Origin: Lunularia cruciata
Taxonomy: Eukaryota; Streptophyta; Marchantiopsida; Lunulariales; Lunulariaceae
Assembly: GCA_948567375.1 (NCBI GenBank)
Contig: OX419756.1
Span: 4,035,001 to 4,099,000 of the forward strand
Direction: 5' to 3'
DNA: 64,000 nt
This document shows positions 10,480-22,862 of the stretch, in pieces. The notes under the pieces are model-generated. The model saw only the letters and a list, made by a program, of their open reading frames with translations, was not told where the DNA came from and made no database searches. How positions within the stretch are numbered: position 1 is the first letter of the stretch; each line of letters starts with the position of its first letter. A program made the position numbers and the translations under genes.

Positions 10480-11913
10480 TTCAACTATCCAGATTACGCT
10501 CAATTGGTAAGTAAAGGATGCGCTTGAGGGTGAAGAGACGGACTACCAAAGTTGACCAACTTTAACCTTCCGTTCCCCTTGACAAACGTCACAGGGACGA
10601 AGAATAAGGCAGGACCCGTTCAGCAATGTGAAGAATTAGACCTGTAGATAACGTCCCTGTAAAATGCCCGCTTCTGTGGAGTGCTTCACGAGTGAAAGCC
10701 AGAAGCAAGTTCTTCCGATTCGTGAACTGATTGTAGAGCGCCGCAGAAAATCAGTACATCACAGATGCTCGATTGCCATTCTGCACTGCAGTCTGTCGGT
10801 CACCCAATCGCAGCTAATCAAGCTGCCCAGACACTTGCTAGCAAGCAAATTCTCTTCAGGACATAGTCGTAATTGAGCTGCTTCAGGCCCTTCCTTTAAC
10901 AAATTGCCAGCTTTCCAATTGTCCGGCTCTTCTCTTCGACGGACTGGGATAATTCACAAAGAACCGACAAAAGGGACTAAAGGGACTCCTCTGCAACCTC
11001 CCGACAAGACTATCCGAAGCGTGTTTCGCTACGCTCTTAGCACTGTTTTGCCAAGGCTAAGAACTCGCCAGGATCACTCTTGATGTCAAGATGCGTGAAC
11101 AGGACGTAGATTGAGTGCTTGAGGACTACTACACCCCGCGAGACCCAAGCACTCTCGCCCAGAATTGTACTCGCCTTCAGTACAAAAGTACCACAAAATA
11201 TCTCTCGGCAAGTTGGTTTCGAGCAGCACTCAACAGCCCGATCGGCGTCTCAATTCAGTAGAATCACCGGGCGGTCTTGCCTGACTCCAGGCACTCATGC
11301 CATGCCCTTTCACGGATCCCAAAATTCCAGATGCCACGCTTCTTTCCCACCTGAGATTTTCTGAAGTATGAACACAGACAGAACAAACACAGACAGAACA
11401 GGTCTATCTATGGTAGAATTTCTGCTGCTGCATCACGGATGGTCTTGTCTCCCACCGATTTCTAGAGTAATTTGCGAGAAAATCTCGATGGATTCCGGTC
11501 GTTCATTGCCACCGGAGAAAACTTTATTCACATAAGTTCTTGTACAGTTAGCCACGTCACACTGTAAAGCATTGCTGCAAGTCAAGAGAACTCAGCCCTT
11601 CTTACTGAGGGGATGCTAACATATATGTAGGAGCTTTTAACACGTCCATACTAGATACAAGATACAGTAAAAACTGTACCGGGTATATGTGTGTTCTACT
11701 TGGTATAAGCAAATGATTCATCTCTCTAAATTTTGACAAAACATTTATATAAATCATTTCATATTGTTGCTATGCAGGGAAAGCTGAAGTACACCTTGAA
11801 CAGGACAGGACACACAAATCGTAAAAACATTGAGATACTTTTTGAGATGTTTTCCTTATTATTGATATATATTGTATATTCCTTATTATTGTTTTCTTTA
11901 TTATTGATATTTT
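10480..11913. other. intergenic region, no gene recognised
   Basis: The first part should hold the 5' UTR and promoter of the SDHAF1-like gene (minus strand). Short open frames at 10664-10876 and 11119-11364 have no family resemblance. A 15-base unit (AACACAGACAGAACA) is repeated in tandem near 11370-11400. From 11830 to 11912 the sequence becomes T-rich, with three copies of a TTATTATTG motif, and abuts the RT-derived fragment. Confidence 0.5.
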
Positions 11914-12548
11914 GACGACCCGTGTCAGGGTAGACTTATACTTGGTCCGAGATGATCAGGTGACAGTAGCGGATGTCGTGGTCACGGACCTTACGCAGGA
12001 TACAGTTTCGGAGGGAGTGATTATCCATCCCCTTGGATGGGCGGCGAGTGCAGCAGCAGGTCGCAAGGTCTCCAAGTATAGGGGCATGCAACGAGGTCAC
12101 CTCTTTGTTCCTCTAGCCTTGGAGTTATATGGAGCGATGGACACGGCACTTGACACATTTGTCAGGGAGTGCGCGAGAGCTTATCATGTTAGGCGTTAGG
12201 GGTACCACTCTCACTCTTATACTTTGTAGCTTACTTTAGACAGCGTGTGTCTACTGCTCTACAGAGGACAGTGGCTGGTGCAATCCATAGGAGAGCAATC
12301 ACATTAGGTGATGTTTCTTCGGATGCTCCAGTTGTGTGTAGACCGTACGACTTGCATAGCTCGGATATCTTCGGATGCTCCATTTGTGTGTAGACCGTAC
12401 GACTTGCATAGCTCGGATATCTTAGGTGCGGTAGGGCGGATTTCTCATACAGACTCTATTGTGGCTTAGCCCCATGTTACCTTTTTTGTCTCTCCCTTGT
12501 ACGGCTTGATGGGGTCTTCCCATCCTTCATTTTTCCTACGCGGTCGCC
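11914..12548 (+). mobile_element. RT-derived repeat family, 3' fragment (copy 1)
   Basis: An open stretch encodes TRVRVDLYLVRDDQVTVADVVV, then WAASAAAGRKVSKYRGMQRG, LFVPLALELYG and FVRECARAYHVRR. The same peptide is encoded on the minus strand at 51617-52313. The RxDL...VxVADVxV arrangement followed by lysines recalls the PD-(D/E)XK-like nuclease segment found after the CxCG-H-C finger in some RT-bearing elements; that link is inference. The 5' end is truncated just before this block. The 3' end runs to the CTACGCGGTCGCC terminus shared with other copies and a short T run. Confidence 0.8.
12316..12419 (+). repeat. 52-bp tandem duplication inside the RT-derived fragment
   Basis: Two adjacent 52-bp units each run from TCTTCGGATGCTCCA to TAGCTCGGATA and differ at one visible position. 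The copy at 51.6 kb has this segment only once, so the duplication arose in this copy after insertion or during it. Confidence 0.9.
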
Positions 12549-13700
12549 TTTTTTCTCACCTTATTGATGTGTCTCGTTATATTACATTTAGGCTAGACCA
12601 ATATGAATGTTAAATTACAACAAGTCAGTTACAAATTCAATTTTTTATTCAGGGTTTTTTCTGCACAGCTCTTGCAATTGCGTTGCAGCCGAAGCATCTT
12701 CTTTCACTCGGAGCACAAATTGGGGAAATTGAGGATGTTCTCATCATCCAAGATATTGTCCATTCACAAACAAACAATACAGATCAAAACAGAATAACTC
12801 GTCATTTCAGCAAAGAAATGAGAGAGAAATACTACCCCATTTGTCCCTTGAGAACTTTCTGCTTTCTATATATGCAGTCGATGTAAATTTGCTACAAGTC
12901 TAATGAGCGGTCTAGTTCCTATAGTGTATGACTTCGAGAGTTTTTTAATGAATCCAACTCAAAGATTTATGTATACATTCGTGAAAAGCTGAAACTTGAT
13001 GCACCTGCGCATGAAAACATTTATTCTTGATGGACTTAAAAGGAATACAAGTTCTTGATACGCCAGTTGCTTAGTGAGGTGAAGGACGGAGGGATTTATT
13101 TTTTTCTCCACATGCTGTATGATGAGGAAAGGCGAAGCTATGATTATTTTCTGTTTTTATTGTTCCTCCCATCATGTCAAGATCCACATAATATGGGTTA
13201 GAACTATTTACTTTCATACTTCTATCATCGTAAGGCGTAATGTAGTGGGACTAAACTTTTATTGATACGATAATCACCACGTCTTTTTTACATTATTGAA
13301 TTGTAGAGAAGTTATACAGACTTTATTGGTACTCTACCATCCAGCAACTCATACATACTTATATGTTTTAAGAAAGGCAAACCTAAACTTAAACCTGATT
13401 TTATCGACACGAATTCGGCAGGCCAAAAGCTGGCATTGAGGGCGACGGACGTGAAGTTTCCGTCTTGAAACAACTTGCTTTTCTGTGGATGGATGTCTAA
13501 GTCTGTCCATGAGGAGGATGTTAACATGTATGGATTATGTAACATGCATGGGGTAGATGGCTAGGGTTCTGAGAAGGGAGACTTCCTTTAGGGCAACGCC
13601 GCGTTAATTTGGAGTCCTTTTCGTGAATCTTTCTTTTCAACACTGCGAAGGAGGGAACGTTTGCAGCGGCCGTTTTCTGAAACGCAAGCAGAGGGTCACA
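12549..13700. other. upstream region of the eS6 gene
   Basis: No protein-like open frame is seen. The last few hundred bases, before the ATG at 13701, should hold the promoter and 5' UTR of the ribosomal protein gene. Base composition rises from AT-rich to near the gene average at about 13560. Confidence 0.5.
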
Positions 13701-15744
13701 ATGAAGGTGCGATCAACGTGTATTTTTTCAATTTGATCATTGTGTTGCAAATTTGCCGAATTCTGATACGTGAAATTGAACGTGTCCGCTGAGTGAGAGC
13801 TGTCGTTTTCGAGCTCTGAGAAATCCGAGGAATGATAGCTTGCTGAATATTATGGTGAAGTTGTCGTCTCTCGGATTTCTCATTCAGCGCTTGAACTGAT
13901 ACGTCTTTACTGTTTGCGGGGTATAGATCAAGATATAGGGTGCGGAGTTAGGAAGGATGATGTCAGTAGCTCTACCTTTTTGGTTTGCTTCCCGGTTTAT
14001 TCAATTTTGCGCATACCTCAGATTTCAGGCGATCACTGCCATGGGCCTCGACTTAGAGTTTATAGGGTAGCGTGCCCGGTGCATGTTGAGATCGTGCGAT
14101 TCTCGTGGTTAGGTTTTTGAACGGCTTCTGCTTTCGTCTTCCGCATGGAGGTGCTCTCAGTTGATGGGATGCGTAGCAGTTGAGTTTAAAACTATGTGCG
14201 GCATGTCTTGTTGACTAGAGAATGTCGATCTGGATTGTCCTTGTGCAGCTCAACATCGCAAACCCCACCACGGGGTGTCAGAAGAAGGTCGAAATCGATG
14301 ATGACCAGAAGCTGTGAGTTCTCTCTCATATTCTTAATGGTTGATCAGTGCAGTCGTGCTATGCGTTCCTGGTACTCGTGTTCACCACTGTCATATTGTC
14401 TGACTGAACGTGGAGATCGCACTTCTGGAGTAAGCATCTAATCTGTTTATTGTTTGAAACCTTGACAGCCGTGCTTTCTACGACAAGCGGTTGTCGCAGG
14501 AGGTTGTTGGAGACCAACTGGGAGAGGTATGGCAGTTGAAATGTCGTGTTCTTTGAAGTTGAAGCTCAATCAAGTGTCGTGTAGTTTGGATATGTTCCGA
14601 TTCTTGACGATGATTTGAGCTCTCTCTCACCGACTTGAATCAGTTCCGGAGATCTTATGCCGGAGTGTTGTCCTTTCCCAGGAGTTTACCGGATACGTTT
14701 TCAAGATTATGGGAGGATGTGACAAACAGGGTTTCCCTATGAAGCAGGGAGTCATCACCCAGGGACGTGTTAGGATTTTAATGCAGCGAGGTACTCCCAG
14801 ACCGGAGATGAAAGATATCATTTCTTGTTTTAGATTGCTTTCAGAATTGAACAAAATGATAGGTTCGTTTGAAAACGGTGTTAAGCATGCTAGGAAATTT
14901 GTGGCCTTATCTGCCGTTTCGGTTAGCTCTATGTATCTGCGGTATTGTTTGGAGGGATTGGTCCGCTCTAGCTAATACACGTTGATCATTGCAGGAGTCT
15001 CCTGCTTCCGTGGTCACGGACGTCGCAACGGTGAGAGGAGACGCAAGTCTGTGAGAGGGTGCATCGTCAGTCCCGATCTATCTGTTCTGAATTTGGTCAT
15101 TGTGAAACAAGGTATGGCTGGCCTGATCCCGTTGCTAGCCTATTTTGTTTTTCCGTTCCTCCTGTCGTCGAGGCCCTCTTTGGAACTCTCGACTCATCAT
15201 GTTTGTGGATGATTTTCGTATTTAGGAGACAAACCCCTCCCAGGTCTCACCGACATTGAGAAACCAAGAATGCGCGGACCCAAGAGAGCCACTAAGATCA
15301 GGAAGCTCTTTAACCTCTCCAAAGAAGACGACGTGAGGAAGTACGTCAACACTTACCGACGCACCTTCACCTCCACCACTGGTAAGAAGCTCTCTCTTTG
15401 GACTCAAGCTTAACTATGATGAATTTTTACGGGGGTTTCTGAAACAGCATTACGAACGGGCTTTGTTGAATTGAGGAACTCAAAGCCATTAATTTTCGGT
15501 CACTTTGGCAGGTAAGAAGAGGAGCAAGGCACCCAAGATCCAGAGACTCGTAACCCCCCTCACTTTGCAGAGGAAGCGTGCCAGACTTGCAGAGAAGAAA
15601 CAGCGAGTTGCCAAGGCCAAGTCCGAGGCTGGCGAGTACCAGAAGCTGCTTGCGTTGCGACTCAAGGAACAGCGGGAGCACAGAAGTGAGAGTCTTGCTA
15701 AGAAGCGGGCATCTCGAGTGTCAATCGTATCGAAGCCTGAGTAG
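13701..15744 (+). CDS. RPS6: 40S ribosomal protein S6 (eS6), seven exons
   Basis: Exons: 13701-13706, 14249-14313, 14469-14526, 14682-14790, 14995-15111, 15226-15381, 15512-15744. They encode 247 residues, close to the usual 249-250 of plant eS6. The first exon holds only ATG AAG. Family blocks appear in order: [103 protein letters not shown] and [14 protein letters not shown]. The basic tail ends [12 protein letters not shown]-like (here [16 protein letters not shown]), where the family carries serines phosphorylated by S6 kinase downstream of TOR. The protein binds 18S rRNA in the small subunit. All introns have GT-AG ends. Confidence 0.97.
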
Positions 15745-18079
15745 AAGATGTATTCACGTTCTTTGGGTACGATAAATTTTCAGACCAGAAATCTAAGTCA
15801 AGAGATCTGTGTGAGGCACCGAGGCGATCGGAAGTGATGCCTTTTTTATTCAACCAACAGACCAGCGTTTGCTCCCAGTCTCTAAATTTTGCTTCCTCAA
15901 GGATTATCTGGACTAGGAAGAAGAATTGTCAAGCAGAGGAGATAATTGAGGTAGGTATATTACCCAGGCCAAAATTGATAGGGATTTTGAGTTGATGTAC
16001 TTTCTACTTATAACCAGTTTCATGGCTGATCAAGAAGATCTGAATATGAGCTTCTGTAGAGTTCCAGCCACATCATCATACTCGCCTACTCGTGTAAGAA
16101 CCGTGTTGCACCTGGAGCTTTTCTATTGTCAATAGTCCAAATGAGGCACTTGCCTGTCAGCTTCTTCTGTGACGCCCATACTGTGGCGTTGCTGGGGTAG
16201 TAGAGTCTCCATTCCAGCTCAACCCCTTCGTCCCTATTTTGATGAGGAGCAAGGATCTGTTCTCGAAATTTCGAGTGGGTTCTCTTCTGGGCACATCGTT
16301 GTTCCGCCTACTGGTTGTTGGCTGCTTGCTCTTTACTTTTGAGCACCTCTAAAGATAATGGAAGACGACATACTTACATTGGAATTTTGATTGGAAATCT
16401 GGAAGTTTCTCTATCAGTTGGGAGTAGCGCACCTTCATATCTTTGTCACTAGAGAGTGTAGTATTTGTCAAATCTTTGTGCAACTCTTGACCATCAACGC
16501 ATTAGCTCGGTTTTCGGTTGAATCCTCTAATCAGGATATACTAGTCATGTTTGGTCTCGTGTACTTTTTTGTGCACTTACTTACAGACGTTTGTCCAAAG
16601 TATGAAAGTCTCGTGTCCTGCAGAGCGTTATCCCCTTGAGCCTTAACCCCTTGAACCTGTACTCATGATCCACTGTCTTCGTTGAAGTAACATTTGTCGA
16701 TCTTCTGTAATCTATTGGCATATTACGGAAGTAGAATTTCAGGTCGTCCCGGAGGAGTAATACTTTATCCGCCTCCCGAGAGAAAATGGATGCTAGATTA
16801 CAACAGATGCTGTGTACTTTACTTTCACCTACAGGAATTGAATGGTTCTTCCCTGTCTAGGTCGGAATCTCCATCCTTGATCTGATCTCAGCTGAAATGA
16901 CACTCAGTATTTTGCATTGGCTGGCCGCATAGGGATCGAAGTAGTAGAGTTGCAATTCTCCAGTGGACGAAAGCTTGCAGCTCTGTCGAATTAAAACACA
17001 CCGGAGACGCAGAACCCGACGTAGAAGTCCGTGGATCAGGGTTATGAGACGGCACTCAAGCTGGCTGCGTAGGGATTGAACGAAGCACAGTTGTATTCAA
17101 TGTATGGAAGCTTGCAGCCCTGTTGTGTCAAAAGACTCTGAAAGTCGCCGAAAGAAACATCAAAAGTTGGTTCAAATGGCCTATGAAACCGGACCCCCCG
17201 GTTCGCAGTTTACGATACCAAATTCCCGGGTTGGTGTGAACTACGGAACAGAGCGCAAGTGACGATCTGAAAAATACCTGTCCAGAGACGAGCAATGTTC
17301 TCTGTTTCTTAGCAGCAATCACACGGGGGCTAGTGAAGTGATAGGCGGGATCGATACGGTAGAGAATTTTTTGTCTTTACCACAAAAGTGGACGAGTTAG
17401 TCCTCAAACTTTTACACCAGTCTCCTACCTCTCAGATTCGAAGTTGCTTGAAGTTCGAGTTCTATTTGATCTCGAGCCACTTCTACTTGACGGCAATTAC
17501 GCTTCCCAACCCACAGAGAAAACGAGAGAAACGTCAACGATTTGAAATCAACAAGCCAACACGAAAATGAATGTCGAGCAAATGATCGATCAACTTCGAA
17601 TGAACATCAAAACTAACGAGCCCAATTACCCAAACGTGGATCCACACAAAAGGCTAGTACTGAAAGAAATACCTATCCAAATTTCGGAACACTTTTTACA
17701 GAAACTCACAATTCACCTGCTGTCCCCTGCTATCGCCTTTACAGCTACCATTGACTTTTGCAATCAGTCACAATTGTTCTAGGAGATTCCGGAACGGCTA
17801 CTGTAAAATACCCGCGGGTGAGGTATGACCATGTGTATTTTCCTAATCACAACGAGAAACATGGGTGGTGATTTCCTACTTTCCAGAGTAACAGGAGGGA
17901 GCAAAACACCACAACTGCTGTCTGTGAAAGCGGAGGAGCGGGCCTACTTCTCTACAGAATACTCGAAAAGGAATTGTGGGTGGCTACTAGGAACGCATCA
18001 ATGATAATAGCGCACACTTTACACTGTACTTTGCAGTGCGGTGTGAAACAAAATATCCATTCCCTGCTTTTCGGTTATT
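15745..18079. other. intergenic region downstream of eS6
   Basis: The eS6 3' UTR must begin here. Short open frames (16391-16639, 17388-17570, 17567-17782) show no family resemblance, and codon patterns do not continue across plausible splice sites. An imperfect duplication is noted separately at 16918-17133. Confidence 0.5.
16918..17133 (+). repeat. imperfect direct repeat of about 76 bp
   Basis: Segments at about 16918-16996 and 17058-17133 share GCTGGC(C/T)GC(A/G)TAGGGAT and GAAAGCTTGCAG(C/C)(T/C)CTGT-like blocks in the same order and spacing. About 60 bp separates them. No coding capacity was seen. Confidence 0.55.
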
Positions 18080-18172
18080 CTACCTCTTTTGTCTCTCCCT
18101 TTGTACGGCTCGATGGGGTCTTCCCATCCTTCTTGTGTTCTATGAGATCGGCTTTCTTGTGTGCTTTTCGGT
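18080..18172 (+). mobile_element. 3'-end-only copy of the RT-derived family (copy 2)
   Basis: The block TTTGTCTCTCCCTTTGTACG, then GGGGTCTTCCCATCCTTC, matches the 3' end of the copies at 12.5 and 51.6 kb. The coding part is absent. It lies about 500 bp upstream of the membrane-protein gene on the same strand. Confidence 0.75.
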
Positions 18173-18688
18173 CATTAGGGCATAAGTGGGACGAGAATAG
18201 TAGGTAGTGAGGTCACAGTCCGCGTGTCTTGAAGAGCATCTTCTGTTCACTCAGTCCCGGATCTACGATTGCTTTTCCATTCTCCCTGCCCAGCCTTCTG
18301 ACAGTCCCGAGACGCTGGTGGGTGGCAGGGGTACTTGTTGAACTTAGAAGTGGGTACCAGGCAGAGGACCGTAAGCGAGTACGATCTGCTACTGGCCATT
18401 CTGGTTGGCTGAGCAGTTGACTGGGCTCTGATTTCGATAATTGAGCAGGGATTGATTGATTGGTTTTGGTAGTTTCGATTTCGAAATCGACCCTGTTAGC
18501 CTCAGTACCTTGTGCCTGGAAACTGTCGCTGGCAATCCAAGAAAGACTACCAGAGGGAAACTTGTACTTGGAAACGAGAAAGTTGTATTTAGCCTTAATT
18601 GCCCCGAGACATCTGTAGATAATTGGACTCATTTCAGCAGGGCACACGGGAAAGAAACTTGCGAGGATTGATTAGAGATTGGTTAGAT

Positions 18689-19315
18689 ATGTCTTCTTCA
18701 GCAAACGAGCCGGCAACGACGACACCGCAAGATGACAAGCCAGGAGTTACAGTGAACAATCTGATCGAAGACTCATCAATGTGCTTGCTGCTTCTGTCGT
18801 TGTGGTTATGTGTTGTTGGTGTCATGCTTCGGAATCTCTACGAGGAATGCAGAGTTGAGCGCAAATTCAGCCAAGCGGGGTTCTTGTTTACCTGCATGCT
18901 GATCGGCATCGGAGGGGGATATGGTGCGGCCTTGACCTTCAACTCTTATGACGAGAGAGTAGATCTCGTTTATATCGGGTATGTTACCATGTTTGGGTAC
19001 GCCCTTACTTTCCTAGCAATGGTGTTGATCATGGCCGAGTTTGTCTGGTGGAAAATCTGGAACAGCCACGACTGGGAGATCCAGGGACTTGATGACGAAA
19101 TCATGACCCATGGTCATCAAGAGCCTGAAGTTGCACCTATCCATGGAGCATTCTTGGGGAAGAGTGGAAGTTTCAACATGGGATGGGTCACCGATTGGTT
19201 GAGGGGTGGACCACCACTGGACCGAGAATACAATGGAAGTGCATACAAGCCAGTAGATGAAGGGGTGGAGCTCTCAGCTAGAGAGCAACGAGGTCTGGAA
19301 GAAGGTCGAGGTTAA
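18689..19315 (+). CDS. three-helix membrane protein of unknown family
   Basis: An ATG at 18689 opens 208 codons; the frame extends upstream but without another ATG, so this start fits best. A polar N-terminus (MSSSANEPATTTPQDD) precedes three hydrophobic segments: about residues 31-47 (MCLLLLSLWLCVVGVML), 63-83 (AGFLFTCMLIGIGGGYGAAL) and 93-118 (LVYIGYVTMFGYALTFLAMV and on to IMAEF). The remaining 90 residues are hydrophilic and acidic. The glycine-rich GIGGGYGAA in helix 2 may allow close helix packing. I do not recognise the family. A clean splice donor (GTAAGT) sits 10 bp after the stop, which suggests a 3' UTR intron or an alternative end. No intron is needed in the coding part. Confidence 0.62.
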   Translation: MSSSANEPATTTPQDDKPGVTVNNLIEDSSMCLLLLSLWLCVVGVMLRNLYEECRVERKFSQAGFLFTCMLIGIGGGYGAALTFNSYDERVDLVYIGYVTMFGYALTFLAMVLIMAEFVWWKIWNSHDWEIQGLDDEIMTHGHQEPEVAPIHGAFLGKSGSFNMGWVTDWLRGGPPLDREYNGSAYKPVDEGVELSAREQRGLEEGRG

Positions 19316-21394
19316 GAACGTTCAAAGTAAGTTTTGACGACTTCCGTGGATTTGGCTCACTACTCTTATGTGCTGCAGCCTGAAGAACTTCAAGTTGGTA
19401 AATACCTGAATCCATCCACGCTAGGGTAGGGAGGATCCTGCAGGAGAATATCAGCGTGAGAACGTTGTGATCGCAGAAGTATAGATATTATAAAAAATGA
19501 TTAATCATTTGTACAGTCACACACAACTGATTAGCATTTATGGGTAAAAAATTGTAGAAAATTGGGTCTTGGGAAGTAGAGTGAACATACCAATTTGTTT
19601 ATCTGTTTAGCTATAACACCAACCGGAGCTTATACCTGGTTTCCAGCATAGGCTACGCACCTGATCCAGAGTGTGAAAGATACAGCAACTATTCCATTCC
19701 GACATCTCTGCCTGTGAGAGGTTTGTATCATACATTCTTCGTATTCATCTCAAGGTTATGTACATTAGAGCCAATTGGCACGAGCTAAGGATATCGTTCA
19801 AGAGCAAACGGGGATAGTATACTATGAGTTTGTGATAAACAGTGTTTCTCTGTTAGAATAGAATCAAATAAGTCGTCTCAGTTAAGGGGAACTGAGAAGA
19901 CAAGTTGTCATAGGATGTGACTGTAAAGCAGCCCTCTCCGTAAGAGGTGGTTGGTTTGACCATGTCATGTAAAAGTTTGTACAGTTTCCCATCAGATTCA
20001 TATTGGTTATCTGAGATTTCGGTTTTCTCAGCATTTTATTTTGCATGAAGGGCCTGTACTGGCTGCTTCTGAAGTTGCTTCAGATACTGAGATCTCATAC
20101 AAAGTGTGATGAAATGATAACATTTTGCGTGCGAAGAAACCGACCTCAGCTGTATATATGGAAGGACCCTACATTGTATTGAACGGCAGGTGTGTGTAAC
20201 TTTCTATTCCAATGAAAGAGCTCGCATACCCAGACTCAAGATCCTTCCAGTGGTGTCACTTCTGTCCCAGTTTCTGGGCATTATCTAGAAGTGCAAGAGA
20301 GCTTGAAAATAAGTCTAGAGTTCAGAGTCAGGTGAAGTTATAAACTCATGTCGCAAAACAGGCTACCAAGAAAAGCATAGTGCTTAGGAGAACTGCCGTT
20401 CTGCGTAGCGCATTTGTCTTGGGAGACTTGACAAGAACCATTGTCTGGAACTGATGGTGTGAAAATTATCCCAATTTCTCCGACGAGTCTACAGAAGTTA
20501 CAATCACACTAAGTTGTCAAACCACTGTGAACAGAATTATTTGCACCACCAAAGGCACTGTAGGTTCGAATGTCACTCGCCTGCTATTCTACCGGTCTTG
20601 AACCACCACTGATTCGTCTTTTCTCCTGTCAAGCAAATGACTACTGTAATCTCCATCTCACCTTCCAATTCCTGACTTTGGTCGTCATATGGTTCGGCTT
20701 GCTGTAGTATAGCCTCTAGTGATGATTAGTTTCCAAGTTCGTCCGTTTTCTCTTCGTCTCCATCTCTCCATTGACTATCTATCTTTCTCTGCAAAGAAAC
20801 GTTTATCGCTGACAGTCCTCGATTATCGCTCTTATACCACGGACATCAGTTCCTCCCATTCATTTGGTCCAATCACCCTCTCAGAAGCAACTTCAGCTCT
20901 TTCACTCTTCCACTTGACTGATCTACTCGTCCAGGAGCAAAAGCAACGTGTAGAATAACGTGCCTTCCCTGCTGAAAGTAAGTCTTAAAGAGTTTGTGAC
21001 TATTATAGTGCAGAATTCCTCATCGATGTTTCTCCGAATAGATGACAAATGATGGTGGTTTCTACCTTGTAACATTGACAGTAATTAACTGTGGTTTGAA
21101 ACCGAAACTTTATCATGAATTTAATTTGGTTCTTACTTTTCATCAACAAGCAACCGAGCTCAGGTTTTATCGCAGTGAATGGCCGATTATGCTATATCTA
21201 AGAACTTCGTAATTTGTTCCAATCTAAGTTTCATCTTCAAGTCTCAGTCTACTACTTCAGGCAAAATCACAACCGCCATCCATCCACGAGCGTTCTGAAT
21301 CTTTGTTGGGTTGGAGGTCAAGCAGTTTGCGTTATCTACATCAGCCGTAAAATTAAACTACTGGGTACGATGAATGTCTGTCGAGAAGAAGAAA

Positions 21395-21482
21395 GCGACC
21401 GCGTAGGATAACAAGAAGGGTGGGAAGACCCCATCAATTCGTACAAGGATAAGATATAAGAGGTAAAATGGGGCTAAGCCCT
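21395..21482 (-). mobile_element. 3'-end-only copy of the RT-derived family (copy 3)
   Basis: On the minus strand it carries the hairpin GGGCTTAGCCCC (21470-21481, last pair altered), then the GGGGTCTTCCCA block and the terminus CTACGCGGTCGC, as in the copies at 12.5 and 51.5 kb. Only about 88 bp are present. Confidence 0.78.
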
Positions 21483-22261
21483 GTTTTAATGTCCATGATC
21501 AATGTCGTTAAGAAGAACAAATGATAGGAAAACCAATTTTGTGTCAAGGCATAGCCAATTGCGTTTCTCAAAATCGATGTTTATTGACGATTGTTCATTG
21601 AGTTAAATTGAATGCCCAGAATTTTAAATTTGTAACCATTCATGTTTAAATACAGGATTACCGTCGTGCATCATTTGTAAAATACAGTGGCACAAGCAAT
21701 CACTTCCAGATTCGCTACATGAAACAGGGATTGTTTTCAATCCAAAATCGGTTGCACCCATAGAACTTTTTGGTTTTAAATCGGGGAAAAGGCCAACTTG
21801 GTGGATCACTTCCATTTTCCTTGTACAGATTTATGTTTATTTTAGTTTACTCGATTTGCCATGTACAATTTTAGATTCCAATGATTTTAATCAAGATTTG
21901 AAAACCTATTCTTAAAATATACTTCAAATACCCTCTGGAGTTTCTTCATGACGAGCCTATGGATGAAAAGTCACCATACTATCAAGGACATGAAGGAGAG
22001 AGCGAGCCAGAGACTACGGTAATCTCAATGCTTAAACTGTTTCTCATCGATAATAGATCACTAATCTACGACCTTACTGAACTTAAACTCTTCTTATTCG
22101 ATTTAATAGCACTAAACTACTCCACCTTACTATCGAGGTCATCAAAGAGAGAGAGAGATAAGAGAGTCACTAAATCTACGCCTAATCTCAAGGCATAATG
22201 TAGTTTGATCGGGATTAGAGCACTGATTAATACCCTATAATCTTTCCTCGAGTCAAGGGTA

Positions 22262-22332
22262 TGGATGGATGGAACAAGGCCTTGATCTAGAAGGCCGGAT
22301 GGATGGACGGACGGACGAACAAACGGACGGAC
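22262..22332 (+). repeat. GGAT/GGAC tetranucleotide microsatellite
   Basis: Two short runs of GGAT and GGAC units (about 22262-22272 and 22303-22332) are separated by unique sequence. They lie about 550 bp upstream of the SAM50 start codon. Confidence 0.75.
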
Positions 22333-22862
22333 CTGTCCCTCCTTCGTCGCATGCTCTCTCTCGGTGAACTCTTCGTGAATCTGTAGAGGTCGAGAGAAGG
22401 AAGGGGTCGGCACTACTCTCTCAGCCGAATTTGGAATGGAGGATTAATCAGGGGAGAGGAGCACGAGAAGAGTGCTCAATCAGAAGATGTACAGGACGAA
22501 TCCGTGAGGAAGCGATCTACAACCTGCTTACTATCGGCAAAGTCGGGGAGAACAATGTATGATTCCAATATTTCATGGCTCTGTGTCTGCTTCTGGAGCA
22601 AAGCAGCAACAACAACAGCAGCTCGGTGAGTGCTCCGAAGGATTAGTCAGCTCTAGTGCTTCGATCGTGGAAGAGGGTGTCCGTTATTGTTGCTGTTGGG
22701 AAGTTGAATGAATGGATGAAGGATTGCATGCATTGGGTGTGGTTTGATTTTATGTGCCGCAGGGTTTATCGCTGAGTTTCTTTTTCGAATTTGTATTTCA
22801 GGTGATCACGGGGTGAAGAATTCGCCCGAGTAATCGGTTTGTGAATTAGTTGCCAATTCACA

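Larger units (their letters stand above)
19316..22862. other. intergenic region between the membrane-protein gene and SAM50
   Basis: No protein family is recognisable. A stretch at 19612-19727, bounded by AG and GT, could be an extra exon (it reads YNTNRSLYLVSSIGYAPDPE) but has no known match and no clear partner. It also holds a tail fragment of the RT-derived family at 21395-21482 and a GGAT/GGAC microsatellite at 22262-22332. The last 400 bp should be the SAM50 5' UTR and promoter. Confidence 0.5.

Noticed and set aside
17388-17782. Two short overlapping frames near 17.5 kb considered as a small gene
   Set aside because: Neither shows conserved motifs, and no splice sites join them into a longer protein.
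18213-18647. 144-codon minus-strand frame upstream of the membrane-protein gene
   Set aside because: No family resemblance, it overlaps the likely promoter and 5' UTR of the plus-strand gene, and its start is not supported.
20560-20620. GGTTCGAAT block resembling a tRNA T-loop
   Set aside because: The flanking five-base stems do not pair and no acceptor or anticodon arm is present.
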